A stretch of 14,929 bases of DNA from Candidatus Kapaibacterium sp. (GCA_025055465.1 JANWXA010000020.1:1-14929); one strand, 5' to 3'. Shown: positions 6,615 through 14,784, numbered from the stretch's first letter. The notes: generated from the sequence alone by a model not told the origin. Numbers and translations: made by a program.

Positions 6615-8420
6615 TTACTGGAGACCTGAAAGCAGAGGCTGGCCGTGAAGCAGCGCAGAATCCGGCAAGGCCCCGAAGAAAAACGCCTCCAGCAACCGGC
6701 GTGCTATGGGTGCTGCCACAGCTCCGCCAAAACCAGCGTTTTCCACCATAATGCAGAAGGCAATGCGTGGCTGCTGCCTCGGGGCAAAGCCAATAAACCA
6801 GGCATGATCGTTCCCATGGGGGTTCTGCGCCGTGCCAGTTTTTCCACACACTCTCACACCAGGCACACGAGCGCCGGAGGCAGTCCCTCCAGGAGCATGG
6901 ACTACCTCCTCCATCCCCTGCCGAACAAGCTCCGCCACATCATGACGGATGGGTAAAGGATGTTCAGCATATGTTAGGGATTGCATTTGTCCTGTACGCT
7001 TGTTAAAAAGAGCACGGACGACATGTGGTTGTCGTAAAACGCCGGTTGCTAAAGCCGCCGCGTAGACGGCCATCTGCAGTGGAGTAACACTGAGCTCGCC
7101 CTGACCTATCCCCAGGTTCACCAAACGTCCACCTTCACTCCAGCCTCGCTTTCCATAGCGGCGGTCGTAGTATTTCCGCGAAGGTACAATGCCCTGGCTC
7201 TCACCCGGGATATCGATGCCCGTCGAACGCCCAAAACCCAGCAGAGCAGCAAAGCGCTGCAGGCGCTCTAACCCCACACGCAAGCCCAGCTGGTAGAAGA
7301 ATACATTGCACGAAACCCGTAACGCCTGCACTACATTGACCGCCCCGTGGACATGGTGGCAGCGAAAAATGCGCCCACCATAGGCAAAGCCACCGTTGCA
7401 GATAATTAGCGTTTCCTCGGTAATGAGACTGTCCTGCAACGCCGCCAGAGCAAGAACCATTTTCCACGTTGAACCAGGCGGATACAATGCCTGAAGAGCC
7501 CGATTGAAAAGCGGCCGATCAGCATCGCGCAGAAGCCCTGCGTAGTACGGACCGGCATCTCGACGGTTCAAAGGTTCGAGGTCATAATCGGGCTTGCTCA
7601 CCAACGAAAGTACCTCGCCCGTTTGCGGATCTATCACTACGATGGCTCCACGACGTCCCTGGAGCAACTGCTCTGCAACCGCCTGCAGGCGCGCGTCTAT
7701 GCTAAGATAGATGTCAAAGCCCTCGTGTGCCGGAATATCATGACGACTATTTCGGAAGGCAGCAACCGGCTGCCCCAGGGCGTTGACCACCAGAAAACGA
7801 TACCCTTTCTCTCCACGTAAAAAAGGTTCATAGCTGGCCTCCACTCCGGTGTATCCAACGGGGTCGCCCGGACGGTAGTAATCGCCCATGTGTTCCAGAT
7901 GCTGTGGAGCAATCTCCCGTACATAGCCCAAGACATGCGCTAATCGGGCTGGACCACGATAAACACGCCGAGTCTCTAACTCTACGCTGACACCAGGCAG
8001 GCGAGCCAGATGTTCCTCTACAGCGGCAACGGTTTGAAAATCCGCATCTCGGACCAGTCGTAGCGGGGTGAACCGGGAACTCCGTAAAGCCAGCTCCACC
8101 TGCTGACGCAGAGCAAGGCTGTCCATATTCAATAACGCAGCAAGCAATGGGGTTCTTTCCACAGGGAATTCTGCCGGGGTCAGCGAAATACTGAAGGCGG
8201 GAACATTTTCCACAAGTGGCAGCCCTGACCGATCGTAGATAATCCCCCGTGGCGGGTAGACCACCGCACGCTTGATTGCCTGTGCCTCAGCCCGTTCCCG
8301 ATACCATTGGCTCTGTAGCAACTGTAACTGTGCCAACCGGAGGGCAAATATTCCGGCAAGCACTAATAGTATCCCGCGAACGATATTCAAACGCACAGGC
8401 TTCTCAGCTACCATCGGCAT
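6615..8420 (-). CDS. mrdA: Penicillin-binding protein 2 (elongation-specific peptidoglycan transpeptidase)
   Basis: A 601-residue class B PBP that crosslinks peptidoglycan in the periplasm as part of the rod/elongation complex. It has one N-terminal membrane anchor (about 12-33), then a dimerisation/pedestal region with PPRGIIYDRSG (56-66) and YTGVEASYEPFLRGEKG (190-206). The transpeptidase domain has all three active-site motifs: STWK (317-320, nucleophile S317), SCN (370-372) and KTGT (527-530). The PBP2 rather than PBP3 call rests on the GYTGVEASYEPFLRG linker and the overall length. C341, C354, H358 and C371 fall where PBP2 of other bacteria binds zinc. Start: ATG 8420, overlapping the preceding ligase gene by 17 bases; ATG 8414 (two codons later) is equally possible, and neither has a Shine-Dalgarno sequence. 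Unusually, no rodA or mreBCD gene is beside it; the neighbours are polysaccharide and glycosylation genes. Confidence 0.93.
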   Translation of the reverse strand: MPMVAEKPVRLNIVRGILLVLAGIFALRLAQLQLLQSQWYRERAEAQAIKRAVVYPPRGIIYDRSGLPLVENVPAFSISLTPAEFPVERTPLLAALLNMDSLALRQQVELALRSSRFTPLRLVRDADFQTVAAVEEHLARLPGVSVELETRRVYRGPARLAHVLGYVREIAPQHLEHMGDYYRPGDPVGYTGVEASYEPFLRGEKGYRFLVVNALGQPVAAFRNSRHDIPAHEGFDIYLSIDARLQAVAEQLLQGRRGAIVVIDPQTGEVLSLVSKPDYDLEPLNRRDAGPYYAGLLRDADRPLFNRALQALYPPGSTWKMVLALAALQDSLITEETLIICNGGFAYGGRIFRCHHVHGAVNVVQALRVSCNVFFYQLGLRVGLERLQRFAALLGFGRSTGIDIPGESQGIVPSRKYYDRRYGKRGWSEGGRLVNLGIGQGELSVTPLQMAVYAAALATGVLRQPHVVRALFNKRTGQMQSLTYAEHPLPIRHDVAELVRQGMEEVVHAPGGTASGARVPGVRVCGKTGTAQNPHGNDHAWFIGFAPRQQPRIAFCIMVENAGFGGAVAAPIARRLLEAFFFGALPDSALLHGQPLLSGLQ

Positions 8421-9807
8421 TGGAAGGATATCGCACGTTTGCCAGCACTAACACCCAGGTCAGCACCATCGTGGTTATGCGCATATCCAGGGGATTCTCC
8501 GTCATCATAAGCGAGAGCATCACCCCTACCATTCCGGCAACACCGGTTACTGCCGCCATTCGCCAAAGAGATGTAGGCGGCGCACGACGTACCTGCCGGA
8601 GTACATGCCTGAAGTGTGCAACCAGTGCCGCCACCAGCAGGAGCGCCATAGGAATACCATACCGATACGCCGTTGCCAGGTAACTGTTATGGATGTAGCC
8701 GTAGTGGATATGCCGGCGCGCTCCTGCCTCGTAGTACGGGAATTCCTTCCCCAACCCCTGCCCTCCTAATGGGTAATGGGTTACCTCTTGAAGCGCTCTT
8801 TCTAATTGGTAAAATCGCCCTCGGAGCGCTAAGTCCTGCTGACCTTGTCCAATGGAAGTAAAGCGCTGTCCCACAAGGCGAATCAGCACGGAGGAAATCT
8901 GGGGAAAAGCCATTGCAAGACTCCCGAGCGCAACAGCTAACAATACACCACCTACCAGAGCTGTTTGCAGCCGCTGCCGCCACGTCAGCAGCACCCATGC
9001 TACTCCCAAACCAATGAGAACAGACATCCATGCCGTCCGGGAGAACGTCACCAGGACCGCCGCCCCCATAACAATCGCACAGCTCAGGAGAAAGAGACGC
9101 CATTTCAGCCCACGCACAAATGCAGCCCCAACGACGCAACTAACAATGGCGAAGGCAAAAAAATGCTCGCTCTGCGACCGAGCATAGCCTCCGCGGAGCT
9201 GGTAGGCATATTCAGCCACTGCCACCCCAGAGCGATACCGTTCCAGTATGGCAAGGGCGATAAAGACCCCCGAAAGCAGGAGCAAGGACAACAGCAACAA
9301 CAGTTGACGTGGTGTTCGTACGTAGGTGCGCACCGGAAAGTAATACAACAGCAGCCACATGGGGAGCCATCGTCGCATCCACTCTTCCAGTGGGACATCG
9401 TTGAGCAGAGCAATCGGCAGATTCAGCACCGAAAGTCCCACAAACAGCAATATGAGAACATCCCCCCAGTGCTCCACAAGGCGGCGACGCACGACCATGC
9501 TCTGCCAGAAAAGCCAGAGGAGAACAGCCACAAGAAGCACTCCAACCAATGTTGCCTCCTCAACCTCTATTTTGGGACCCTGAAGCAGGAAAAACGGCAC
9601 GAGCGAAAGGGCAAAACAGGAGAGCCATACCAGGGGGAAACGCACCATGGCAGCAACAGCCGCGAGCCCCATAGCTGCTGCTAAGACAAAGAGCTCTATA
9701 TGCAGCACTAGAGCAAGTCCCGCCAGCACCACTTGTGCGCCAATCGCCCCAGCAACAAAGGCGAGCGGAAGGCTCTTAGCCTGGTTCGCCTGTGCTGTGC
9801 GTCCCAT
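8404..9807 (-). CDS. O-antigen ligase / polymerase-like membrane protein (Wzy_C superfamily)
   Basis: A 467-residue polytopic inner-membrane protein with about 11-12 hydrophobic segments. Family signs are TFSRTAW (254-260), the arginine-bearing segment LALRGRFYQLERAL (326-339) in a large periplasmic loop, and YIHNSYLATAYRYGIP (371-386) with a candidate catalytic H373. Members include WaaL O-antigen ligases, Wzy-type polymerases and protein O-oligosaccharyltransferases, all of which act on undecaprenyl-diphosphate-linked glycans. Sequence inspection does not separate these activities. The gene follows a Wzz chain-length gene, which fits work on a lipid-linked polymer. It overlaps wzz by 32 bases and mrdA by 17, and it has no Shine-Dalgarno sequence, so it is probably translated by coupling. 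No in-frame downstream ATG fits better, so ATG 9807 is kept. Confidence 0.85.
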   Translation of the reverse strand: MGRTAQANQAKSLPLAFVAGAIGAQVVLAGLALVLHIELFVLAAAMGLAAVAAMVRFPLVWLSCFALSLVPFFLLQGPKIEVEEATLVGVLLVAVLLWLFWQSMVVRRRLVEHWGDVLILLFVGLSVLNLPIALLNDVPLEEWMRRWLPMWLLLYYFPVRTYVRTPRQLLLLLSLLLLSGVFIALAILERYRSGVAVAEYAYQLRGGYARSQSEHFFAFAIVSCVVGAAFVRGLKWRLFLLSCAIVMGAAVLVTFSRTAWMSVLIGLGVAWVLLTWRQRLQTALVGGVLLAVALGSLAMAFPQISSVLIRLVGQRFTSIGQGQQDLALRGRFYQLERALQEVTHYPLGGQGLGKEFPYYEAGARRHIHYGYIHNSYLATAYRYGIPMALLLVAALVAHFRHVLRQVRRAPPTSLWRMAAVTGVAGMVGVMLSLMMTENPLDMRITTMVLTWVLVLANVRYPSNADGS

Positions 9808-10987
9808 TTTGCACGAAGGGGCGCCATTCCCGCCATCGCTGCCACAACAGCAAAAGTAGCAGCGACAACACTAACGAGCCCACCATAGAACCGAGTGCAA
9901 TGAGGATTCTTTTGGGATAGGCCTTTAACTGCGGTGCCACAGCCGGATCAACAACGTAGAGCACAGGGCGCGAACGCTGTTCATCCAGGCGAGTCTGCTC
10001 AACGACGGGCAACAGCAAGCCGCGTACCCGCTGATAAGTTTCCAACTCCGCATAAAGTCGCAGGAAGCGTAGACCCACACCTGCGGCCTCCCGCAAGGGG
10101 AAATCCCCTATTAGCCCCGGCTGCTGTTCGGCCCGGCGCACCAGATGCTGAACGCCCCCCAACAGTTGCTGCTGTGCCCGAACTGCTGGATCCTCCGAGC
10201 CATAGGCATGGCGAAGGGCCTCCAGAAGAATCTGCTGAGACATCGCGTGCGCTTTCAGCTCTGCTAAAGCCCGCGCCGCTGCCTGGGCCTGGTCTAATGG
10301 CGAAAAGACTAGAGTCTGCCGGGAAAAGAGTCGTAGCGAATCGGCTATCTGGGCAATAGTGCTGTCGAGCCGCGCTAACCGGGTTTCTAAATACTGGCGT
10401 AACTGTCCGCTTTCGTGCTGATTAACCTCCGCCGCAATAGCATTGGCAATCTCTATGGCTGCATTGGCCATTGCCGCCGCTTGATGCGGGTCAGTATGTC
10501 GTGCCGTGACCGTGTAGTTTCCATTGAGCTCGTAAGTAACGCCCAAATCCCTCTCCAGCTTGCGGTACAGCCGATGACGTGCTGTATCGGGCAAGTCGTA
10601 CAGTTCCCAAAGCCGGAAGCGCTCGATGAGGGAATCTTTCAGACGTCGGCTTTCCAAGATGACCAAGAAGTTGTACCCCTGTTGTCCAAGAGTTCCCAGG
10701 CGCAAGGCACCAATATCTCGAAGTGCCCCGACTGCCGCACCCAGCACGCTTTCCAATCCAGGGGTAGTCCGCGAGGGGGGAACAGCACTCACCGTTGCCT
10801 CATACCAATTCGGGAGCAAAAAGCTTACGGCTACAGAAGTCGCCGTCGTGGCAAGGACGCTGCCAAGTAGGAATTTCCAGTGGTGTACGACGAGCCGCAG
10901 GAACTTTGCTGCTGGCGATACTGAGGTTACCCGTTCCCGGTCGCCTGCATCAGGCTGCTCCGTCAAAGGTGCTTTTAGCTGTGTCAT
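9776..10987 (-). CDS. Wzz-type chain-length determinant protein (polysaccharide co-polymerase, no kinase domain)
   Basis: A 403-residue inner-membrane protein with the Wzz layout. It has a cytoplasmic N-terminal tail, TM1 (about 38-58), PNWYEATVSAVPP (59-71), a long periplasmic helical region (about 75-340) rich in Ala, Leu, Gln and Arg, a proline-bearing VVDPAVAPQLKAYPKR segment, and TM2 (about 361-381). Such proteins set polymer length during Wzy-dependent synthesis of O-antigen, capsule or exopolysaccharide. Only about 20 residues follow TM2, so the tyrosine autokinase domain seen in some exopolysaccharide relatives is absent. This fits an O-antigen-like or separately phosphorylated system. 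The gene starts 9 bases after dxs, with AGGA at 10995-10998 as ribosome binding site, and runs 32 bases into the next gene. The substrate polymer cannot be inferred here because no glycan assembly cluster is in view. Confidence 0.87.
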   Translation of the reverse strand: MTQLKAPLTEQPDAGDRERVTSVSPAAKFLRLVVHHWKFLLGSVLATTATSVAVSFLLPNWYEATVSAVPPSRTTPGLESVLGAAVGALRDIGALRLGTLGQQGYNFLVILESRRLKDSLIERFRLWELYDLPDTARHRLYRKLERDLGVTYELNGNYTVTARHTDPHQAAAMANAAIEIANAIAAEVNQHESGQLRQYLETRLARLDSTIAQIADSLRLFSRQTLVFSPLDQAQAAARALAELKAHAMSQQILLEALRHAYGSEDPAVRAQQQLLGGVQHLVRRAEQQPGLIGDFPLREAAGVGLRFLRLYAELETYQRVRGLLLPVVEQTRLDEQRSRPVLYVVDPAVAPQLKAYPKRILIALGSMVGSLVLSLLLLLLWQRWREWRPFVQNGTHSTGEPG

Positions 10988-10994
10988 AGTTGAG

Positions 10995-10998
10995 TCCT
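10995..10998 (-). promoter_or_regulatory. Ribosome binding site of wzz, overlapping the dxs stop
   Basis: The minus strand has AGGA 7 bases before the wzz ATG. It shares two bases with the dxs stop codon TAG (10999-10997), so ribosomes ending on dxs are placed to start wzz. Confidence 0.55.
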
Positions 10999-12940
10999 AT
11001 ACGGGAAAGAACCGACGGGTCCACCAGCGGCGGGAGCTGCGACGCTGCAAGTGCTCTCGGACTATCACAGCAATGCCTTCGGCATCCAAGCGCAGCTCCC
11101 TATACTGCTCCTCCGGCGTTGCATGTTCTACAAAGTAGTCCGGTATACCATGCAATCGTATGTCCACCCGACGGCTGTGGCGCTGCCCGATATACTCCAA
11201 TACTGCCGACCCAAAACCCCCGTGCACCTGCCCATCCTCGACGGTCAGTATAAAGGAATGGCGCTCACAGAGCTCATCGAGCAGCCCTATGTCTAAGGGT
11301 TTGACAAAGCGAGCATTGATGACCTCGGCATCAATGCCCTGTGTCTGCAACAATTCCGCAGCCCTGAGGGCCTCCATAACCGGCTTGCCTATTGCCAGAA
11401 TGGCCACGTCTTCCCCTTTCCGCAGCACTTCAGCCTTCCCCAAAGGTAGAGGTACCATCGCCCCAACTGGCACTCCTACGGCGTTGCCACGGGGATAGCG
11501 AAGAGCCACCGGTCCGTCTGTGTAAGAGTAGAGGGCCGAGTAGAGCATGTTACGCAGCTCCTGCTCATCTTTCGGCGCCATGACGACCATACCGGGGACT
11601 ATCCGTAAGTAAGCTAAATCCAGCATCCCGTGGTGGGTTGGCCCATCCTGGCCAACAACGCCAGCACGGTCTAGAGCAAAGACCACATGGAGATGTTGGA
11701 GAGCAATGTCGTGCACAATCTGGTCGAAAGCCCGCTGAAGGAACGTAGAATAAATAGCACACACGGGCAACATCCCCTGTACCGCAAGCCCACCGGCAAA
11801 GGTAACAGCGTGGGCTTCTGCAATGCCGACGTCAAAGACACGATCTGGAAAGCGCTCCTGGAGGATATTGAGGCCCGTGCCGTCAGGCATCGCCGCTGTA
11901 ATGGCAACGATACGGGCATCTTGTTCGCATAGCTCCACCATTGTCTGCCCGAAAACGGCCTGGTACAGCGGCGCCTTCGGCTTACTGGTACCAGCAACTG
12001 GCTTGCCAGTGATTTTGTCAACCTTGCCGATGGCATGAAGATTCTGCTTATCTTGCTCGGCAGGAGCGTATCCCTTTCCTTTCTGGGTAATAACGTGCAA
12101 CAGCACCGGTCCCCGCATCTCTTTCAACGAGCGGAAGAGGCGTACAAGGAGTTGAACATTGTGCCCGTTGACTGGACCAAAGTATTTGAAGCCTAGCGCC
12201 TCAAAGAGCATACCTGGGGTGATGACCGCTTTGACACCGGTTTCGACACGGGAGAGGAGCTGACGAAGCCGGTCTCCAACCTCATCCATTCGCTCAGTCA
12301 ACTCCCACGCGGCTTTGCGGGCCTTCAGACCAAGTGGTGAAGCAAAGAGCTGGGTAAAGTAATTAGACAGTGCCCAAACATTCGGAGCGATTGACATTCG
12401 GTTGTCGTTGAGGACCACAATGAGGTCTCGCTTCTGCAAGCCACAGTTGTTCATCGCCTCATAGGCTAATCCACCTGTCATTGCACCGTCGCCGACGATG
12501 GCGACGACCTTGAAGTTCTGCCCTAGCGCATCTCGGGCGGTGGCTATTCCCAGGGCTGCAGAGATGCTTGTACTGGCGTGTCCAGCCCCAAAGACGTCGT
12601 AAGGGCTCTCGCTTCGTTTCAAAAAGCCAGAGATACCCCCCCTTTGCCGAATTGTCCACAACTGGTCACGGCGCCCGGTAAGGATTTTATGTGGATACCC
12701 CTGATGCCCTGTGTCCCAGACGAGCTTGTCCTCCGGAGTATTGAAGACGTAGTGAAGAGCAACCGTCAATTCCACCACGCCCAAGCCGGCGCCGAAGTGT
12801 CCACCAACCTGGGTCACGACGTCAATGATATAGCGGCGAACTTCCGCGCACACATCCCGCAGAGCGTTTTCCGGCAGCTTCCGTAAGTCCTGCGGCGAGT
12901 TGAGCAGGGGTAGGTACTGGTAGCCTGTCCAGTCCGTCAT
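10997..12940 (-). CDS. dxs: 1-deoxy-D-xylulose-5-phosphate synthase
   Basis: A 647-residue cytosolic thiamine-diphosphate enzyme that condenses pyruvate and glyceraldehyde 3-phosphate to DXP. DXP is the first product of the MEP isoprenoid pathway and also feeds thiamine and pyridoxal phosphate synthesis. Signatures are GGHFGAGLGVVELTVALHYV (46-65) with H48, WDTGHQGYPHKILTGRR (75-91), the ThDP motif GDG (150-152) closed by N180 in VVLNDNRMS, the catalytic-glutamate region VGIAEAHAVTFAGGLA (371-386, E375), STFLQRAFDQIVHD and GQDGPTHHGMLDLAYLR. The segment AEAH differs from the common AEQH. Length is slightly above the usual 620-640 because of a short basic, aromatic C-terminal tail (633-647). 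The start ATG 12940 overlaps the ompA-family stop as ATGA and has no Shine-Dalgarno sequence, which suggests reinitiation after the upstream gene. Confidence 0.96.
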   Translation of the reverse strand: MTDWTGYQYLPLLNSPQDLRKLPENALRDVCAEVRRYIIDVVTQVGGHFGAGLGVVELTVALHYVFNTPEDKLVWDTGHQGYPHKILTGRRDQLWTIRQRGGISGFLKRSESPYDVFGAGHASTSISAALGIATARDALGQNFKVVAIVGDGAMTGGLAYEAMNNCGLQKRDLIVVLNDNRMSIAPNVWALSNYFTQLFASPLGLKARKAAWELTERMDEVGDRLRQLLSRVETGVKAVITPGMLFEALGFKYFGPVNGHNVQLLVRLFRSLKEMRGPVLLHVITQKGKGYAPAEQDKQNLHAIGKVDKITGKPVAGTSKPKAPLYQAVFGQTMVELCEQDARIVAITAAMPDGTGLNILQERFPDRVFDVGIAEAHAVTFAGGLAVQGMLPVCAIYSTFLQRAFDQIVHDIALQHLHVVFALDRAGVVGQDGPTHHGMLDLAYLRIVPGMVVMAPKDEQELRNMLYSALYSYTDGPVALRYPRGNAVGVPVGAMVPLPLGKAEVLRKGEDVAILAIGKPVMEALRAAELLQTQGIDAEVINARFVKPLDIGLLDELCERHSFILTVEDGQVHGGFGSAVLEYIGQRHSRRVDIRLHGIPDYFVEHATPEEQYRELRLDAEGIAVIVREHLQRRSSRRWWTRRFFPV

Positions 12941-14772
12941 GGAGCTGCGTTGGGCGTCTCAATAGTAATCTGAACCGTCCGGCACAGCTGCCGTCCTATT
13001 GGGCTGTTATTGTCGAAGAGAAGGAGACTCTCACCGTAGCCCGCAACCTCATAGCGCGCTGCCGGCACCCGGGCGGCCAGGAAATCCCTCACGCGCTGAG
13101 CGCGCCGCCATGAAAGGTTCTGGTTGTAGTCCCTTTCCCCAATACGGTCAGTATAACCAACAACACGGACAGTAGAATTTGCACGTACAAACGGCAGCAC
13201 TAACTGCTCCAGCACTTGCTGATTACTCGGCGTAAGAGCATCGCTGTCAAAATCAAAGAGCACCAGACTGAACCGAGTTACCGTCCGATCGGGCAAGCGT
13301 TCCGCACGTTTCCGCAAGCTGGAGATGTAATCCACTGGAATGGAACCAACTGTCTGCGCCGTCCGCCCACGGGCATCGGTGACACGGAAAACATACTCCA
13401 GAGGTAATTCGCCAGCTCGCAGTTTGCTTGCAGGTACTCGCCACAATAGCGGCGTTCCGGGCTGGCCTTGCCCCCGCAGGACCTCCACTGTTTGCCCCGC
13501 CTGGCTCAGGACAAGCTCCCACGATGCAATCGGGGCTCCCCCTGTAACGCGTGCCTCCCACGAAAGTGCCTCCGGCTCGGCGTAGAGCTGATTGTCTGCG
13601 GTAAGCGGAAGCGGAGAAAGGACCTCCGGAATCGTCGCGCTCAGCTCAGCTCGCCGGTTCTCAGCATCCCCATCTCGGCGATCTTCCGGAATTAGAGAGC
13701 GGCTGGCAGAGGGCTTCTCCGGGTATCTCCGAGATTGGACAGCGATGCGTCCTGGCTCAATACCCCAAGAAGTTACCAGATACTGCTTGACCCACTCTGC
13801 CCGCCCCCGCGGCAATTCCGTGTCGCGCGCCTCTTGACGCCCGTCTGTTGTCCCGGTTACCGTAAGCCGAGCATTCGGGTACTCGGTCAAACGTTTCCCC
13901 ACAATATCCAGGAGGGAGCGGTTGACACTGAGCGCATCCATTGGTAACCTGTCCGGACTGAATTCTGCCTTTGATGCCTGCAGCCTATACTCGCTCCCGT
14001 TCAATGTCGAGGAAGCCTCTGGGAAGAAGACATAGGGCAGCAACGGGAAGTACTCCGTCAAACGAACTTCCTCAAGCCGTAAACGGCTAACGTTCAGGCT
14101 GAGGGCAACTGTCGGCGCTTCGGGCTCGGGCTCCGGCAATGGCCGCGCTTTCGGAAAGCTAAAGTGGAGGCCGAGAGTCAGTCTCACCTGAGTTACCTTC
14201 CAAGGTTTCCATTGAGTAGCTGAGGAGATATCGGTCAGAGGGACTCGGACTCCCAGTTCTGGTGCCAGAGTCACAGACTGGCTCAGTGGAATTGCCCAAC
14301 CGACTCCCCCTCCCAGAGCTACGCGTAGGGCCTGCTCCGGAATATCCTGCCACGTTGTCTGTCCCTGCAGTTGATAGGATGCCCCCGCCCCGATTCCAAG
14401 CTCAACTCCTACGGGGATGTAGAGGCGCCCCAACCATATCAGAGCATGTGGAAACAACTCCACAGCCCCCAAGTTGGTGGCCAGCGTAGAATCAGCCGTT
14501 GATCGCAGCTCGGCCCCCAATGCCTCGTATCCTGCCCGAACCCCCAAACCGATCCCCGAACTCAGTGGGAAAGAAACTGAACCACCCAGCCCCCACCCTA
14601 CCCCAGTCGCACTCCGATTGTACGTTCCACTAAGGATACGCACGTCCGGAGCATGAAGATTTGCCCCTACAGCCCCCCACACACCTACTGTGGTCCATTG
14701 CCGAAGTGGCGACTGTGCCAGAGCATACACAGTCCCTGTGAGAATAACAGATAGCAAGCATCTTGACAACAT
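12937..14772 (-). CDS. Outer-membrane OmpA-family protein with N-terminal barrel-like region and two OmpA-like domains
   Basis: A 611-residue exported protein. Residues 1-20 are a signal peptide (MLSRCLLSVILTGTVYALAQ, probable cut after ALA). Residues 25-207 alternate in the style of a small beta-barrel, ending in VRLTLGLHFSF. A proline/glutamate linker follows (PLPEPEPEAP, 211-220). A degenerate OmpA-like domain (about 246-378) starts LPYVFFPEASSTL and ends ENRRAEL. An Ig-like beta segment lies at about 398-482. A canonical OmpA-like domain follows (about 500-606) with FDFDSDAL, GYTD and NQNLSWRRAQRV, the pattern that binds diaminopimelate in peptidoglycan. It probably links the outer membrane to the wall. 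Start choice: ATG 14772 has AGGGAGGAG just upstream and opens a signal peptide; the in-frame ATG at 14916 would bury that peptide behind 48 residues. It is the first gene of the minus-strand run and overlaps dxs by 4 bases. Confidence 0.9.
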   Translation of the reverse strand: MLSRCLLSVILTGTVYALAQSPLRQWTTVGVWGAVGANLHAPDVRILSGTYNRSATGVGWGLGGSVSFPLSSGIGLGVRAGYEALGAELRSTADSTLATNLGAVELFPHALIWLGRLYIPVGVELGIGAGASYQLQGQTTWQDIPEQALRVALGGGVGWAIPLSQSVTLAPELGVRVPLTDISSATQWKPWKVTQVRLTLGLHFSFPKARPLPEPEPEAPTVALSLNVSRLRLEEVRLTEYFPLLPYVFFPEASSTLNGSEYRLQASKAEFSPDRLPMDALSVNRSLLDIVGKRLTEYPNARLTVTGTTDGRQEARDTELPRGRAEWVKQYLVTSWGIEPGRIAVQSRRYPEKPSASRSLIPEDRRDGDAENRRAELSATIPEVLSPLPLTADNQLYAEPEALSWEARVTGGAPIASWELVLSQAGQTVEVLRGQGQPGTPLLWRVPASKLRAGELPLEYVFRVTDARGRTAQTVGSIPVDYISSLRKRAERLPDRTVTRFSLVLFDFDSDALTPSNQQVLEQLVLPFVRANSTVRVVGYTDRIGERDYNQNLSWRRAQRVRDFLAARVPAARYEVAGYGESLLLFDNNSPIGRQLCRTVQITIETPNAAP

Positions 14773-14775
14773 GGG

Positions 14776-14784
14776 CTCCTCCCT
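14776..14784 (-). promoter_or_regulatory. Strong ribosome binding site of the OmpA-family gene
   Basis: The minus strand reads AGGGAGGAG directly upstream of ATG 14772, with GGAGG 5 bases from the start. It is the best Shine-Dalgarno sequence in the window and fixes the start at the signal peptide. Confidence 0.8.

Larger units (their letters stand above)
1461..14772 (-). other. Predicted eight-gene envelope/carrier-lipid operon
   Basis: The order is ompA-like, dxs, wzz, ligase-like, mrdA, GT117, GT2, MFS. Junctions in transcription order are: 4-base overlap, 9-base gap, 32-base overlap, 17-base overlap, 83-base gap, 3-base gap and 16-base gap. No terminator-like hairpin with T tract was seen between any pair. 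The 83-base gap may hold a second promoter. Co-transcription is inferred from spacing only. Confidence 0.65.

Noticed and set aside
8965..9684. Plus-strand 239-codon open frame
   Set aside because: It is antisense to the ligase-like membrane protein and is rich in Gln, His and Lys, the expected mirror of Leu/Val-rich codons. The sense strand has clear Wzy_C family motifs.
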